Positions 8,416 to 17,725 are shown, counted from the first letter of the stretch. The stretch is DNA of 64,000 nt from Archaeoglobaceae archaeon (GCA_027028145.1 JALVJV010000019.1:142551-206550); one strand, 5' to 3'. Numbers and translations are program-made. Notes: generated by a model not told the origin, from the letters alone.

Positions 8416-8991
8416 ATGCTGGTAAAGAGAAAAGCCATAGTTAGAAGGAAAACCGAGGAGGTGGACGTTACCGTTCTCATCGATTTGGACGAATCCGGTG
8501 CAAAGATCGGCACGGGCATTCCGTTCTTCGATCACATGCTAAGGAGCTTCGCAAAGTATTCGGATGTAAGGCTTGAGATCGAAGCTAAGGGGGATTTGGA
8601 CATTGATGAACATCACACCATTGAGGATGTCGCAATCGCTATGGGCATAGCTGTTAGAAGGGCTTTGGGTGATAAAGTCGGAATAACGAGGTTCGGGGAT
8701 GCGATAGTTCCGATGGACGACGCCCTTGCAATCTGTGCAGTTGACATAAGCGGGAGGGGATACTTCAATTTCGATGGCAAAATTGATGATTCTGGAATCA
8801 AATTCGAGAACTTCGTCCACTTCTTCGACACCCTATGCAAAAACGCCGGAATGAACGTTCACCTATCGGTTAAGGGCTTCAACTCTCACCACATGATGGA
8901 AGCCTGCTTCAAAGCTTTCGGAATAGCTTTCGGCAAAGCTGTAAGGATTTCGGGCAAGGGGATAAGGAGTGTAAAGGGCGTGCTCGATTAG
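8416..8991 (+). CDS. hisB: Imidazoleglycerol-phosphate dehydratase
   Basis: HisB removes water from imidazole-glycerol phosphate in histidine synthesis. The 191-residue protein holds the paired metal-binding motifs FFDHML and DEHHTIED in the first half and HFFDTLCKNAGMNVH and GFNSHHMMEACFKAFG in the second. The start is the ATG with GAGGAGG 8 bases upstream; a longer in-frame start would overlap hisA and lacks family similarity. It follows hisA by a single base. Confidence 0.95.
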   Translation: MLVKRKAIVRRKTEEVDVTVLIDLDESGAKIGTGIPFFDHMLRSFAKYSDVRLEIEAKGDLDIDEHHTIEDVAIAMGIAVRRALGDKVGITRFGDAIVPMDDALAICAVDISGRGYFNFDGKIDDSGIKFENFVHFFDTLCKNAGMNVHLSVKGFNSHHMMEACFKAFGIAFGKAVRISGKGIRSVKGVLD

Positions 8992-9545
8992 ATCTTTTGC
9001 AGTATGAGTCTAAAGTATCCTACGAACGGTATCCTGAACTTCGCAACGCCTATGATCCAAGAAACTTTAACGGGCTGGATTCTCATTCCGTTAGGTAACT
9101 CAGCGAGTTGATCGGGAATGGGATTGTGATCGCCCTGAGTTATGTAGCCGGAGCTTTTCGCAACAACATTTGACAGTATGAGTTTGCCCGTTTTGTGATC
9201 CAAAATCGGAATTCTGTCCCCCTTATTCACCCATGCTATTACTCGGTGAATTATAGGGGTTATTCTTTTGTCGCCGTTCGGATAGTATACTATTACGTCG
9301 CCATAGTCTCCGAACATCTTGTAGCCCTTTTGCTTCCCTTCAACCCATGTTACTATCTTCGTCCTGCTCGGACTTACGAGTATGACAACATCGCCTATGT
9401 GTAGATGCGGCTCCATGCTTCCCGATTGCACTGCAACCATGAAAGGCCAAGTTCCGGTTAGAGCAATGCCCACTCCGATTATTATCGCTACGGTAAGCAG
9501 TGTCGTGATTACATCCTTCGCTATAGCTTTAAAATCGATGTCCAT
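8988..9545 (-). CDS. Archaeal signal peptidase I
   Basis: About 185 residues, membrane-anchored S26 protease that removes signal peptides outside the membrane. One N-terminal helix (TLLTVAIIIGVGIALTGTW) is followed by catalytic Ser in QSGSMEPHLHIGDVV, then IIHRVIAW, where archaeal/ER-type enzymes use His instead of Lys, and GYITQGDHNPIPD with the conserved Gly-Asp-x-Asn/Asp. I chose the ATG of MDIDFKAIAKD because the reading frame upstream contains promoter-like sequence. Convergent with hisB, overlapping by 4 bases. Confidence 0.85.
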   Translation of the reverse strand: MDIDFKAIAKDVITTLLTVAIIIGVGIALTGTWPFMVAVQSGSMEPHLHIGDVVILVSPSRTKIVTWVEGKQKGYKMFGDYGDVIVYYPNGDKRITPIIHRVIAWVNKGDRIPILDHKTGKLILSNVVAKSSGYITQGDHNPIPDQLAELPNGMRIQPVKVSWIIGVAKFRIPFVGYFRLILQKI

Positions 9546-9663
9546 GCAAGGAGCTAACACCGACGTAATTAAAACGTTTGTGCCGATAATTGGAGCCAAG
9601 GCTATTTGGATTTAAACAATATTTTTTGTTTTTAAGAAATTCGAAAAACAAAATTAGAAAAAA

Positions 9664-11244
9664 TTATTTTTTATAAATAATATTCAAATCTATCTTATCT
9701 ATGTTCTGTTCAAGATTTGTAAGATAATTTTCAATTGCTTTAACGAGTATCTCTGCACGTTTCTTTAAGAAGGTATTATATCTACTAACTTTGAACAGAT
9801 CCTGATCAAGAGGTATGAGATGTCTCTTCAGATCTTCATCTGATACATTCAACTCTTGTAAGTATTGGTAAGGTTCTTTGTCTCCAATTTTCTTATTTGT
9901 TGTGGAGCTAATGATTATACAATTTGGTAGCAAATCAGCTTTTTCGGTTGTGTATTTTCTAAGCAATTTTTTGGGGAAAAAGTGATGTTTTTCCATGTTA
10001 TTATCTGTTACTTTAAGATCCCTTTCAACGAAATCTCGTGCATCTGTTTTGAAGTATAAAATTTTCAGAAGTGTTGATAGTCTACTTCTAAACGAGTTAC
10101 CTATTATTTCCTCAGTAGACGGAGATGATAAACCTTTACATAATTCATCTATTGCACTAGAAAGATACTCAGACCTTTCAATTTTTTCAAGATCTGACAT
10201 AGCAGGACCATACCCACCATAGGCTCCTGCAACTCTGAGTATGAACCATTTAAATACGAATGGTAGTCTATCTTTAAAGTCTACACCAAACTTGTGGTAT
10301 AATCGACATAATATTATAAATGGCTTAGGATCTCCTAAATCCTTAGGTGTAATTCCGAATTGCTCCTTAATGTCTCTAAAAACTTCACGTATTATAGTTT
10401 TAGTTTTACCCCAAGTCTCTTTGATTTCGCTTGGCTTTTTTCTTAAAATAGATTCAAGTCTAGGATCTTTTGGTTCAGCTATAGCAGAAAATATTTGAAG
10501 TATTCCAGATTTGTATTTTTCGGCTTCAGTTATGTATCCCTCCCCAATTAGGTCATTAATAAATCTGTCAAAATCATTTTTGAATCCACTCCATGCAAAT
10601 CCAACAAGTCTTGTTATTATGACATCAGATATTTTTACTTCAACACCACCTCTATTTATTCTCTCAAATATTTCAGTTACATGCGCAAAATCACTAAAAT
10701 GTTCAGGAATGATATAACATTGAACTTCATACCACTCTATTTTTGTTTTTAGATTAAAAAATAAATCTGCCAAGCGATCTTTATTTATATTCCACTTAAA
10801 ACTATACTCCTCTGCTAATTTTATTAGAGAATCACCTCCTGCTAAAATTTTTGTAATTGGACAAAGTTTATCAATATTTTTAGCAGTTATTTGATCAAAC
10901 ATGATCTCATTATTTTCAATATATACACCAATGTTACATCTTCTTTTTATTTCTTTCCATAGCGATTTACTCTTGGCATCTTTACTATACCATTTGGGTG
11001 TTTTGTCAAATATAAGACACATAGATGTTATTCTCTGCAAACCATCTACAATATACTTGACATTTTCATTGGGTCTCCTCCAGAAAATAAGCATTCCAAT
11101 TGGGTATCCTTTGTATATGCTATCAACAAACTCCGCTACTCGCTTGGCATTCCAAACAAATGCTCGTTGAAATTCGGGAGTTTCTATTATACCATTTTCA
11201 GCGTCGTTAACTAATTCGAAAACCTTTTTGTTTTCATATGCCAT
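9664..11244 (-). CDS. DUF262 / HNH (GmrSD-like) protein
   Basis: A 526-residue protein with an N-terminal ParB-like DUF262 domain: TPEFQRAFVWN near residue 25, DSIYKGYPIG, and YIVDGLQR near residue 66, the putative nucleotide-binding and hydrolysis motifs. The C-terminal third holds an HNH-type element, MEKHHFFPKKLL followed by LLPNCIIISSTTNKKIG, as in the DUF1524-type nuclease half of GmrSD modification-dependent restriction systems. Base composition is clearly more AT-rich than its neighbours (codons such as AAA, TTT, ATA dominate), suggesting transfer. It stands alone, between the signal peptidase and DP1 genes, about 1.8 kb from the CRISPR array. Probable defence nuclease; the target is unknown. 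Confidence 0.75.
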   Translation of the reverse strand: MAYENKKVFELVNDAENGIIETPEFQRAFVWNAKRVAEFVDSIYKGYPIGMLIFWRRPNENVKYIVDGLQRITSMCLIFDKTPKWYSKDAKSKSLWKEIKRRCNIGVYIENNEIMFDQITAKNIDKLCPITKILAGGDSLIKLAEEYSFKWNINKDRLADLFFNLKTKIEWYEVQCYIIPEHFSDFAHVTEIFERINRGGVEVKISDVIITRLVGFAWSGFKNDFDRFINDLIGEGYITEAEKYKSGILQIFSAIAEPKDPRLESILRKKPSEIKETWGKTKTIIREVFRDIKEQFGITPKDLGDPKPFIILCRLYHKFGVDFKDRLPFVFKWFILRVAGAYGGYGPAMSDLEKIERSEYLSSAIDELCKGLSSPSTEEIIGNSFRSRLSTLLKILYFKTDARDFVERDLKVTDNNMEKHHFFPKKLLRKYTTEKADLLPNCIIISSTTNKKIGDKEPYQYLQELNVSDEDLKRHLIPLDQDLFKVSRYNTFLKKRAEILVKAIENYLTNLEQNIDKIDLNIIYKK

Positions 11245-11444
11245 AACATTGTTGGGATACCATTTTTCAAAATAAAAGTGTTTTGCTTTAGTAACTAACT
11301 ACATTATACCAAATTTATCTATCCCGATTTGATTTTTGAATATCACTAAAACTTAAAGTTAAGCTTATAGGTGATGTAGCAATTCTATTTTTCCGATCAT
11401 AGGATAACCGAAAGCGTTAAGGTTACGAAGCCGATGTATGGTAT

Positions 11445-12911
11445 ATGCACCAAGGAATCGACAACAAGCTCATCGTTGCCAAATTTGCAATGCACGGTTA
11501 CAATATCCATCCTTCAGCCGTAGAACTCCTTAAAAAGAACGTGAATCCTCAGAACATCGATTTCGTAATCTCTCACATCTGTAAACTTGTTAACAGTTTT
11601 ATAATTACTCCCGATGATATAGTTTCCGTTCTTGACACGATCAAGGAGTTCGAAAAGAAGGTCAAAGGTAAAGAAGTAGAACAGAAATCCAAGACTAAAG
11701 TTGAGCAAGTATACAAGCACAGCGAAGGGATCAAGATAAGGGACATAACCGGCAGATCTTCGTGTGAGGGGAGTATAGAAGATTTCGTAGCCTACTTCAA
11801 TTCAAGGTTCGAGAAGCTATCAAAAATTTTGAGGAAGAGGATAAGACCCACCCCAATTTCGGCGTTGCACAGGCTTAACGGAGAGCAGGTTGAGGTTGTG
11901 GGAATCGTCAATTCCGTCAGGGAAACTCAAAACAACTCGGCAATTATCGAGCTTGAGGATAAGACGGGCGTAGTAAACGTTATAGCTACGGATAAACTTA
12001 AAGATCAGGCTTTGGAGCTTTTGGGGGATGAGGTGATCGGAGTTATAGGAACGGTAAGGGGGAGAAACATAATAGCTGATAGAATAATATTTCCGGATGT
12101 TCCGATGAAGGATAGAGCCAAGTTCGATTTCGGAGTCGTTTTCATATCCGACACTCACTTCGGAAGCAAGGAATTCCTTCAGAAGGAGTGGAACATGTTC
12201 ATCAACTGGTTGAACGGGGAGTGCGAAGAAAAAAAGGTTGCCAAATTGGCTGAGAAGGTAAGATACGTAATCATCGCCGGAGATATAGTCGATGGTGTTG
12301 GAATATATCCCGATCAGGAGAAGGATTTAGCCATCTTAGACATCTACAAGCAGTATGAATTTGCCGCTGAGCAGTTAGATAAGATCCCGAAGGATATCAA
12401 GATAATACTTTCTGTGGGCAACCACGACGCGATAAGACAAGCGGAACCTCAGCCAGCCTTGCCGAAAGAGTATCGCGATCTATTCTCCAAAAACGTCATA
12501 CACGTCGGAAATCCGGCTTACGTTGAGTTAGACGGCTTGAAGGTTCTCATATATCACGGCAGAAGCCTGGATGATATAATCACGAGAATCCCGAGGTTGA
12601 GCTACGATAGACCTCACGAAGCCATGATTGAACTCCTGAAGAGAAGACATCTCTCGCCGAGATATGGTGAGAGATCACCGATAGCTCCGGAAAAGGAAGA
12701 TTTACTCGTAATAGACGAAGTTCCGGATATCCTGCACTGCGGACACGTTCACACTTACAGTGTTGGAGTTTATAGGGGTGTAATTCTAATAAATTCGAGC
12801 ACGTGGCAGTCTCAAACGGAGTTCCAGAAGAAGGTCAACCTAAATCCGATGCCGGGAAACGTGGCGGTTTACTACAACGGAGGCATCGCGAGGTTGAGAT
12901 TTTGCAACTAA
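11445..12911 (+). CDS. polB: DNA polymerase D small subunit DP1 (3'-5' exonuclease)
   Basis: A 488-residue DP1, the proofreading subunit of the euryarchaeal replicative polymerase PolD. An N-terminal helical domain is followed by an OB fold (QVEVVGIVNSVRETQ) and the Mre11-like phosphodiesterase with all five metal motifs: FISDTHFGS, IIAGDIVDG, SVGNHDA, YHGRSLDDI and HCGHVHTYSVG. Length fits the family. The large subunit is not nearby. About 200 bases upstream without a gene separate it from the divergent DUF262 gene. The CRISPR array begins 94 bases after its end. Confidence 0.95.
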   Translation: MHQGIDNKLIVAKFAMHGYNIHPSAVELLKKNVNPQNIDFVISHICKLVNSFIITPDDIVSVLDTIKEFEKKVKGKEVEQKSKTKVEQVYKHSEGIKIRDITGRSSCEGSIEDFVAYFNSRFEKLSKILRKRIRPTPISALHRLNGEQVEVVGIVNSVRETQNNSAIIELEDKTGVVNVIATDKLKDQALELLGDEVIGVIGTVRGRNIIADRIIFPDVPMKDRAKFDFGVVFISDTHFGSKEFLQKEWNMFINWLNGECEEKKVAKLAEKVRYVIIAGDIVDGVGIYPDQEKDLAILDIYKQYEFAAEQLDKIPKDIKIILSVGNHDAIRQAEPQPALPKEYRDLFSKNVIHVGNPAYVELDGLKVLIYHGRSLDDIITRIPRLSYDRPHEAMIELLKRRHLSPRYGERSPIAPEKEDLLVIDEVPDILHCGHVHTYSVGVYRGVILINSSTWQSQTEFQKKVNLNPMPGNVAVYYNGGIARLRFCN

Positions 12912-13005
12912 AAAATTCAAAAGCGCATCGGCTATAAGTTTCGAGCTGAGATCATCGCACGACAAACATGATTTACTACGTTCTAAAAGCCTTATACGAT
13001 CCAAC

Positions 13006-13850
13006 CTTTCAATCCTATATTAGTCTGATTTAAACCTTGAGCAATTCCTTCACGGCACTCCAGACTTTCCGTTCTTTCAATCCTATATTAGTCTGATTTA
13101 AACATAACCTTCGTAGGAACAAACCATCCACCTTGCACTCTCCTTTCAATCCTATATTAGTCTGATTTAAACCATTTAAATCAGCCTCAGCAGTCTGAAC
13201 AGCCTCTCGACTTTCAATCCTATATTAGTCTGATTTAAACTCAAGTTCTATATCCTTTTTTGCCTTTTTCTTTTTCTTCTTTCAATCCTATATTAGTCTG
13301 ATTTAAACTGATAGGAGGAAATAACCTTTTTGGAATCCGTGTATTCCTTTCAATCCTATATTAGTCTGATTTAAACCCGATCAAATAAGTCATATTCAGT
13401 TCAAAAAGACGTTTCTTTCAATCCTATTTTAGTCTGATTTAAACTTTTGACTACTAAAATTCGTGATTGTCATCAAGTTAAACTTTCAATCCTATTTTAG
13501 TCTGATTTAAACTTTTCATTACCGTTCGAAGAAATGTGCTTGTATTCTCTTTCAATCCTATTTTAGTCTGATTTAAACACATTCGTTGCATAGCCAAATT
13601 CTTCGGAACTTCCTTCCTTTCAATCCTATTTTAGTCTGATTTAAACGGTAACATTTCAGCAACTTCGCAAGAATTAACTATTGTCTTTCAATCCTATTTT
13701 AGTCTGATTTAAACATAGCTTTATCACGATTGAGCTTGATGCCATTTGGAATCTTTCAATCCTATTTTAGTCTGATTTAAACCCAATAAGACCAGATTTA
13801 AGCAATTTAAATATAAAATACTTTCAATCCTATTTTAGTCTGATTTAAAC
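13006..13850 (-). CRISPR. CRISPR array, 13 repeats and 12 spacers, read on the minus strand
   Basis: Thirteen 30-bp repeats (plus strand beginning CTTTCAATCC and ending CTGATTTAAAC) start at 13006, 13074, 13143, 13211, 13279, 13347, 13415, 13483, 13549, 13617, 13685, 13753 and 13821. Spacers are 36-39 bp, mostly 38, and I saw no duplicates. On the minus strand each repeat ends ATTGAAAG, the usual crRNA 5' handle, so the array is read leftward with the leader at the right. Repeats 1-6 read TATATTAG in the middle, repeats 7-13 read TATTTTAG. The repeat closely resembles the A. fulgidus type. No cas genes are within the window, so the system type cannot be assigned here. Confidence 0.97.
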
Positions 13851-14231
13851 TATGTATGATTTAGGGGGTATTTACAGATATAAACTTTTCTGAATTAGTG
13901 TTTGATTTAAATACGTTCTGACGACATCGATAATGCATATCGTTTATAACCTTACCCGATTTTTATCTTTCCGATTTCTTCCAATTTAATCTAATATCGT
14001 TCACATAATCGAAAATCTAATCAATTTCGTCGAGAATAAACTTCAGAATAATTATCTCATACCTCCAATAACCAAAATAACTAAACCTAAATTACAAGTT
14101 TAATCTATAAAACTCAGAAATCTTAAGATCCCCGACCCTCTCTTACGCCTTAGATTAAACTTTAAACCGCTCCAAACTCCGAAATATCCGTTTAAAACCG
14201 ACAAGGCAAGCTTTCTCGTGTAATCTGGAAG
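13851..14231 (-). promoter_or_regulatory. CRISPR leader
   Basis: AT-rich, gene-free 380 bases next to repeat 13. On the minus strand a TATA element (GTTTATATC, near 13877-13885) lies about 26 bases before the array edge, which would start the pre-crRNA at the first repeat. Around 13893-13912 the sequence ATTAGTGTTTGATTTAAATAC resembles the end of the repeat (TTAGTCTGATTTAAAC), possibly a decayed repeat or adaptation motif. Several loose TTTAATCTA/TAATCTA copies occur further out. No open frame is convincing. Confidence 0.65.
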
Positions 14232-14909
14232 CTAAATGTAGCCCTTTCTTACGACCTCCAAACCTATCGAACCGTTGTGAACAGCCGTAGCTATCAGGAC
14301 ACCTCTGCATCCGATCTCCTTAAGCCTACGAAGATCTTCGATAGATCCAACACCTCCACCAGCAAAAACCGGATTTTCCGACAGATCGACAGCCTTTTCG
14401 ATCGTTTTCAGATCCAAAGAGCAACTGCCGACTCTGTCGAGAGTGAGAACTATTAAGCCGAGTAAACTAAAGGTGTTTAGGTATTCAATCAGGCTATCGA
14501 ATTCTAATCTGCGATTTGAAAGCAATCGACCGTCTTTGATGTCCAAGCTCACGAATACAGGAATTCGAACTTCTTCAAGCTGAGCCATATCGAAAGTTTC
14601 CGTTCCCAACACTGGCGTGAATCTCAAGCCGTTAAGCTCTTCCGGGCTCTTAAATCCGCAATCTGCAATAAGATGCTTAACCTTACTCGCAAGGGTCTCA
14701 ATCGTTCTCGTATTGTTACCTCTCCCCGTAATTCTGTCCAGATCCGCAACGTAGAGAAACTTCGGCTTCACGACTTCAACAACGCCAATCGGATCGTCGA
14801 CACCTACCACTTTACTAAATCTGCTGATGGGGTAGTAGTTCTTTCTCTCACCCCTGAAGGCTCTAACCACCTCGCCGTTCAATATGTCGATGACGAAGTA
14901 GATCTGCAT
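14232..14909 (-). CDS. HisA-like (COG1411) TIM-barrel protein
   Basis: A 225-residue TIM barrel related to HisA/HisF but outside both families. The N terminus YFVIDILNGEVVRAFRGER corresponds to the HisA catalytic Asp strand, with VADLDRITG in the place of the HisA loop; the phosphate site is VFAGGGVGSIEDL and CRGVLIATAVHNG. Members of this archaeal group have no settled function. A true hisA is present at 7.7 kb, so it is unlikely to be the histidine enzyme. Divergent from argC with 48 bases between starts. Confidence 0.7.
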   Translation of the reverse strand: MQIYFVIDILNGEVVRAFRGERKNYYPISRFSKVVGVDDPIGVVEVVKPKFLYVADLDRITGRGNNTRTIETLASKVKHLIADCGFKSPEELNGLRFTPVLGTETFDMAQLEEVRIPVFVSLDIKDGRLLSNRRLEFDSLIEYLNTFSLLGLIVLTLDRVGSCSLDLKTIEKAVDLSENPVFAGGGVGSIEDLRRLKEIGCRGVLIATAVHNGSIGLEVVRKGYI

Positions 14910-14957
14910 ATCAAAAGCTATTGGAACGGTTTTATAGCGGTTGCCAGACGTTGTTAT

Positions 14958-15956
14958 ATGAAGGTTGGCATAATAGGTGCGAGCGGTTACACCGGCTCGG
15001 AGCTTCTAAGACTACTCGCCCTGCATCCGAAAGCCGAAGTAGTTGCCGCTACATCGAGACAATTAGCCGGAGAACCGATCTGGAAGCTTCACAGGTTCCT
15101 TAAGGGATTCTACGATTTGAAGTTCGTCGAGCCGGATCTGAAGAATCTGGATGAATGCGATGTTGTCTTCACAGCCGTCCCGCATGGAGAAGCTATGAGA
15201 TACGTGCCACAGCTCTTGGAAGTCGGAATTAAGGTTGTAGACTTATCGGCGGATTACAGACTCGACAAAGAAACTTACGAAAAGGTTTACGGCAAAAAGC
15301 ACGAAGGGTATAGGGATGCCGTTTACGGGTTGACTGAACTGCATAGGGATGAGATAGCCAAAGCCGATCTGGTTGCGAATCCCGGTTGCTATCCTACCGG
15401 GGCGATCTTAGCCGTTGCGCCAATTGCCGAGAACGCTGAAATAATAGTGTTCGATGCGAAGAGCGGAATAAGCGGGGCTGGGGCGAAGCCGACGGAGTTC
15501 ACGCATTATCCAAATCTGCACGAAGCTATAGTTCCTTATAAGGTTACCAACCACCGACATTACTGGGAGATGGTTCGGGAGTTGAGCAGGTTCAACCCCG
15601 AGGTAAGGGTATCTTTCACCCCTCAGGTGTTTCCGGGTTCGAGGGGGATTCTGACGAACGCCCACGTATTCATGAACGATGTTCCGTCGAGAGATGAGCT
15701 TTACGAAATATACGAGAGATTTTATAGGGACTGCTACTTCGTAAGATTGCAAGATGAGATCAGGTTGAGCTGGGTTAGGGGAAGCAACTTCTGCGATATA
15801 GCGATATTCGTGGACGAGCAGAACGGCAGAGTAGTCGTATCCTCAGCCATCGACAACTTGGTGAAGGGTGCGAGCGGTCAGGCCATTCAGAACATGAACG
15901 TCATGTTCGGATTAGATGAAAAGACCGGCTTGGAATTTCCGCCGTTGTTCCCTTAA
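14958..15956 (+). CDS. argC: N-acetyl-gamma-glutamyl-phosphate reductase
   Basis: ArgC reduces N-acetylglutamyl phosphate in arginine synthesis. The 332 residues include the NADP loop GIIGASGYTGSELLRLL at the start, AVPHGEA, the catalytic Cys in VANPGCYPTGA (about residue 144), KSGISGAGAKPTEFTHY, TNHRHYWEM and FTPQVFPGSRGILTNAH. I start at the ATG before KVGIIGASG; the open frame upstream is antisense to the HisA-like gene. Length matches the family. In some archaea a homologue works with a carrier protein in lysine synthesis, but the features here fit arginine. Confidence 0.93.
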   Translation: MKVGIIGASGYTGSELLRLLALHPKAEVVAATSRQLAGEPIWKLHRFLKGFYDLKFVEPDLKNLDECDVVFTAVPHGEAMRYVPQLLEVGIKVVDLSADYRLDKETYEKVYGKKHEGYRDAVYGLTELHRDEIAKADLVANPGCYPTGAILAVAPIAENAEIIVFDAKSGISGAGAKPTEFTHYPNLHEAIVPYKVTNHRHYWEMVRELSRFNPEVRVSFTPQVFPGSRGILTNAHVFMNDVPSRDELYEIYERFYRDCYFVRLQDEIRLSWVRGSNFCDIAIFVDEQNGRVVVSSAIDNLVKGASGQAIQNMNVMFGLDEKTGLEFPPLFP

Positions 15957-16028
15957 CCTTGATTTATTTTACAATTTAAATTAATTATAGTATTATAATT
16001 TAAATGGTTAAGAAGTTTCCAACATGCA

Positions 16029-16221
16029 TTACGCTTCGAGGATCAGATCAAACTCTTTTACCATTGAACGGTAGAATTCTCTCGTCCTCTTATCGACATC
16101 TCGCACCTTTTCGGCCCAATAATGCTGATTATCTTTTTTTGTCTTCAAATCGACGTCGATTCAATCAACTCGGGCAATTCGGATTCGTGAAACTCTACCT
16201 CTTGAGAATGTCTTTCTTCAT
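16029..16221 (-). pseudogene. Frameshifted small gene of unknown family
   Basis: On the minus strand MKKDILKR (stop) is followed in other frames by EVEFHESELPELIES and then DVDLKTKKDNQHYWAEKV, ending KEFDLILEA (stop). Joined across two frameshifts these give one continuous, charged, helix-rich protein of about 64 residues with normal codon use. I do not recognise the family. Either the gene has decayed, or sequencing errors split it. The overlapping plus-strand frame has no protein-like character. Two copies of a GTTCCC-type repeat flank its promoter. Confidence 0.4.
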
Positions 16222-16223
16222 GT

Positions 16224-16272
16224 GATCATATAGGGAACTGAATTATTTAAATTTTGGTATCATATGGGGAAC
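16224..16272 (-). promoter_or_regulatory. Promoter flanked by two operator-like direct repeats
   Basis: On the minus strand GTTCCCCATATGATA (16258-16272) and GTTCCCTATATGATC (16224-16238) lie in the same orientation, 34 bases apart, on both sides of a TATA box (AAATTTAAATAA). The second copy ends two bases before the ATG of the decayed gene at 16221. Thirteen of 15 positions match. A tandem-binding repressor is likely, possibly the product of the gene itself. Confidence 0.5.
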
Positions 16273-16323
16273 CAAAAAAACCATTACCTTAAATATATTT
16301 AATAAAAATATAAAATTATCTTA

Positions 16324-16899
16324 TCAGAGTTTCTCAACGATCTTCTTGAAGTTTTCTTCGACCCTCCTCTTAACTTCGTCGTAGAGGCTGTTGCCGTGAG
16401 AATCGATCGCAACGATGCAGGGACCAAACCTCTCTACCTCGAAAACCCATACCGCTTCCGGCATCCCTAAATCGAGCCAGTGAACGTCTTTAACCCTCTT
16501 TATCGCATTTACAGCCAAAGCTCCGGCTCCGCCGGTATATGCTAAATAAACACCCTTCCCCTTTATCTCTTCGCTTACGTCCATTCCCCCCTTTCCTACT
16601 ATCACTATCGAATCTACGTAATTCAGAAGCTCCTTCGTTGCTCTGTTCATCCTCGCGGAAGTCGTGGGGCCGGCTGAAATTACCTTCCAACCTTCGCTTA
16701 CCTTTTGAACGAGGGGACCGCAGTGGTATATCACGGCGTTGTTGAAGCTAATCGGTAATTCTTTCCCGCTTTTGATGAACTCCAAAGCTCTCATGTGGGC
16801 TTTGTCCCTTGCCGTGATCATCTCTCCGCTTATGTAAACGATGTTTCCAACTCTGAGCTTTCGAATGACATCTTGCGAAACGGGTGTTACGATCTCCAT
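16324..16899 (-). CDS. fumB: Fumarate hydratase, class I, beta subunit
   Basis: The 191-residue C-terminal half of the two-subunit, oxygen-sensitive 4Fe-4S fumarase that interconverts fumarate and malate. Seen are [48 protein letters not shown] and [12 protein letters not shown], then [13 protein letters not shown]. These carry substrate-binding residues of the beta swivel domain. It follows the alpha subunit by 4 bases on the same strand and is surely translated with it. Part of an incomplete or complete TCA cycle. Confidence 0.92.
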   Translation of the reverse strand: MEIVTPVSQDVIRKLRVGNIVYISGEMITARDKAHMRALEFIKSGKELPISFNNAVIYHCGPLVQKVSEGWKVISAGPTTSARMNRATKELLNYVDSIVIVGKGGMDVSEEIKGKGVYLAYTGGAGALAVNAIKRVKDVHWLDLGMPEAVWVFEVERFGPCIVAIDSHGNSLYDEVKRRVEENFKKIVEKL

Positions 16900-16903
16900 A
16901 AAA

Positions 16904-17725
16904 TCACCTCAGAACGGCTGAAGCCCTTCTGTTAGCCCAACACTGGATGTTCACGGCAACGGGCAGAGATGCGGTGTGGCAGTGTCCGTATTCGATTAGG
17001 ACAGCTAAAGCGGTAATCTTCCCGCCCAACCCCATCGCTCCTATTCCAAGTTCGTTTACAGCGTTTAGTATTTCGAGTTCGAATTCGTTCATATCGTTCA
17101 CGTTCCTAAGCAGAGCCTTCTTCGCAAGCTTCGCACAGCCATCAAACGTTGATCCGATTCCAACACCAACGAATATCGGCGGACAAGGTTTACCGCCAGC
17201 ATTTTTAACGACTTCAACCACGAAGCGCTTGATCTTATCGACTTCGCTCGGCAACATCATCTTCAAAGCCGAGCAGTTCTCGCTTCCAGCCCCTTTCGGC
17301 ATAACCGTGATCTTAAGCTCGTCTCCATCAACGAGATCTACGTTTATCTCCGGCATGTGCATTCCGATGTTGTTTCCCGTATTCTCCCTCGTAATCGGAT
17401 GGACGGCATTCGGACGGAGGGGAACTTCCTTAGTCGCTCTCACAACCCCCTCTTTGATAGCCTCAACGAGATCGAAATCCAAGCAGAGCTCCTTTCCTAG
17501 TTCTACGAACACGATGGGCAATCCGGTATCCTGACACATCGGAATCCTCTTGGCTTTCGCTATCTCGACGTTCTTTAGGATTGCTTCCAAATTCATCTTA
17601 GCTATCTCGTTTTCCTCCACTTCGTAAGCTCTCCTCAGAGCTTGAATTACGTCGTCGCTCAACTCCGTTTCTGCCTTTTTGAAAAGCTCCACAACGGTCT
17701 CAACGACTTCATCGTAAGTTGGCAT
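16904..17725 (-). CDS. fumA: Fumarate hydratase, class I, alpha subunit
   Basis: A 273-residue N-terminal half of class I fumarase. It binds the catalytic 4Fe-4S cluster: the cysteines in [11 protein letters not shown] (near residue 58), [17 protein letters not shown] (near 150) and the later [36 protein letters not shown] is also typical. The subunit split is normal for archaea. Upstream lies the membrane-protein gene of the radical SAM operon, 53 bases away on the same strand, so read-through is possible. Confidence 0.92.
   Translation of the reverse strand: MPTYDEVVETVVELFKKAETELSDDVIQALRRAYEVEENEIAKMNLEAILKNVEIAKAKRIPMCQDTGLPIVFVELGKELCLDFDLVEAIKEGVVRATKEVPLRPNAVHPITRENTGNNIGMHMPEINVDLVDGDELKITVMPKGAGSENCSALKMMLPSEVDKIKRFVVEVVKNAGGKPCPPIFVGVGIGSTFDGCAKLAKKALLRNVNDMNEFELEILNAVNELGIGAMGLGGKITALAVLIEYGHCHTASLPVAVNIQCWANRRASAVLR

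Noticed and set aside
11245..11444. A replication origin beside the DP1 gene
   Set aside because: No orc1/cdc6 gene and no clear origin-recognition repeats; a 200-base gap with promoter-like sequence only.
13006..13850. Transcription of the CRISPR array on the plus strand
   Set aside because: The ATTGAAAG handle, the TATA box and the repeat-variant order all point to the minus strand.
16004..16225. A 73-residue plus-strand frame
   Set aside because: The minus strand gives protein-like sequence here (across frameshifts), while the plus-strand product is not protein-like.
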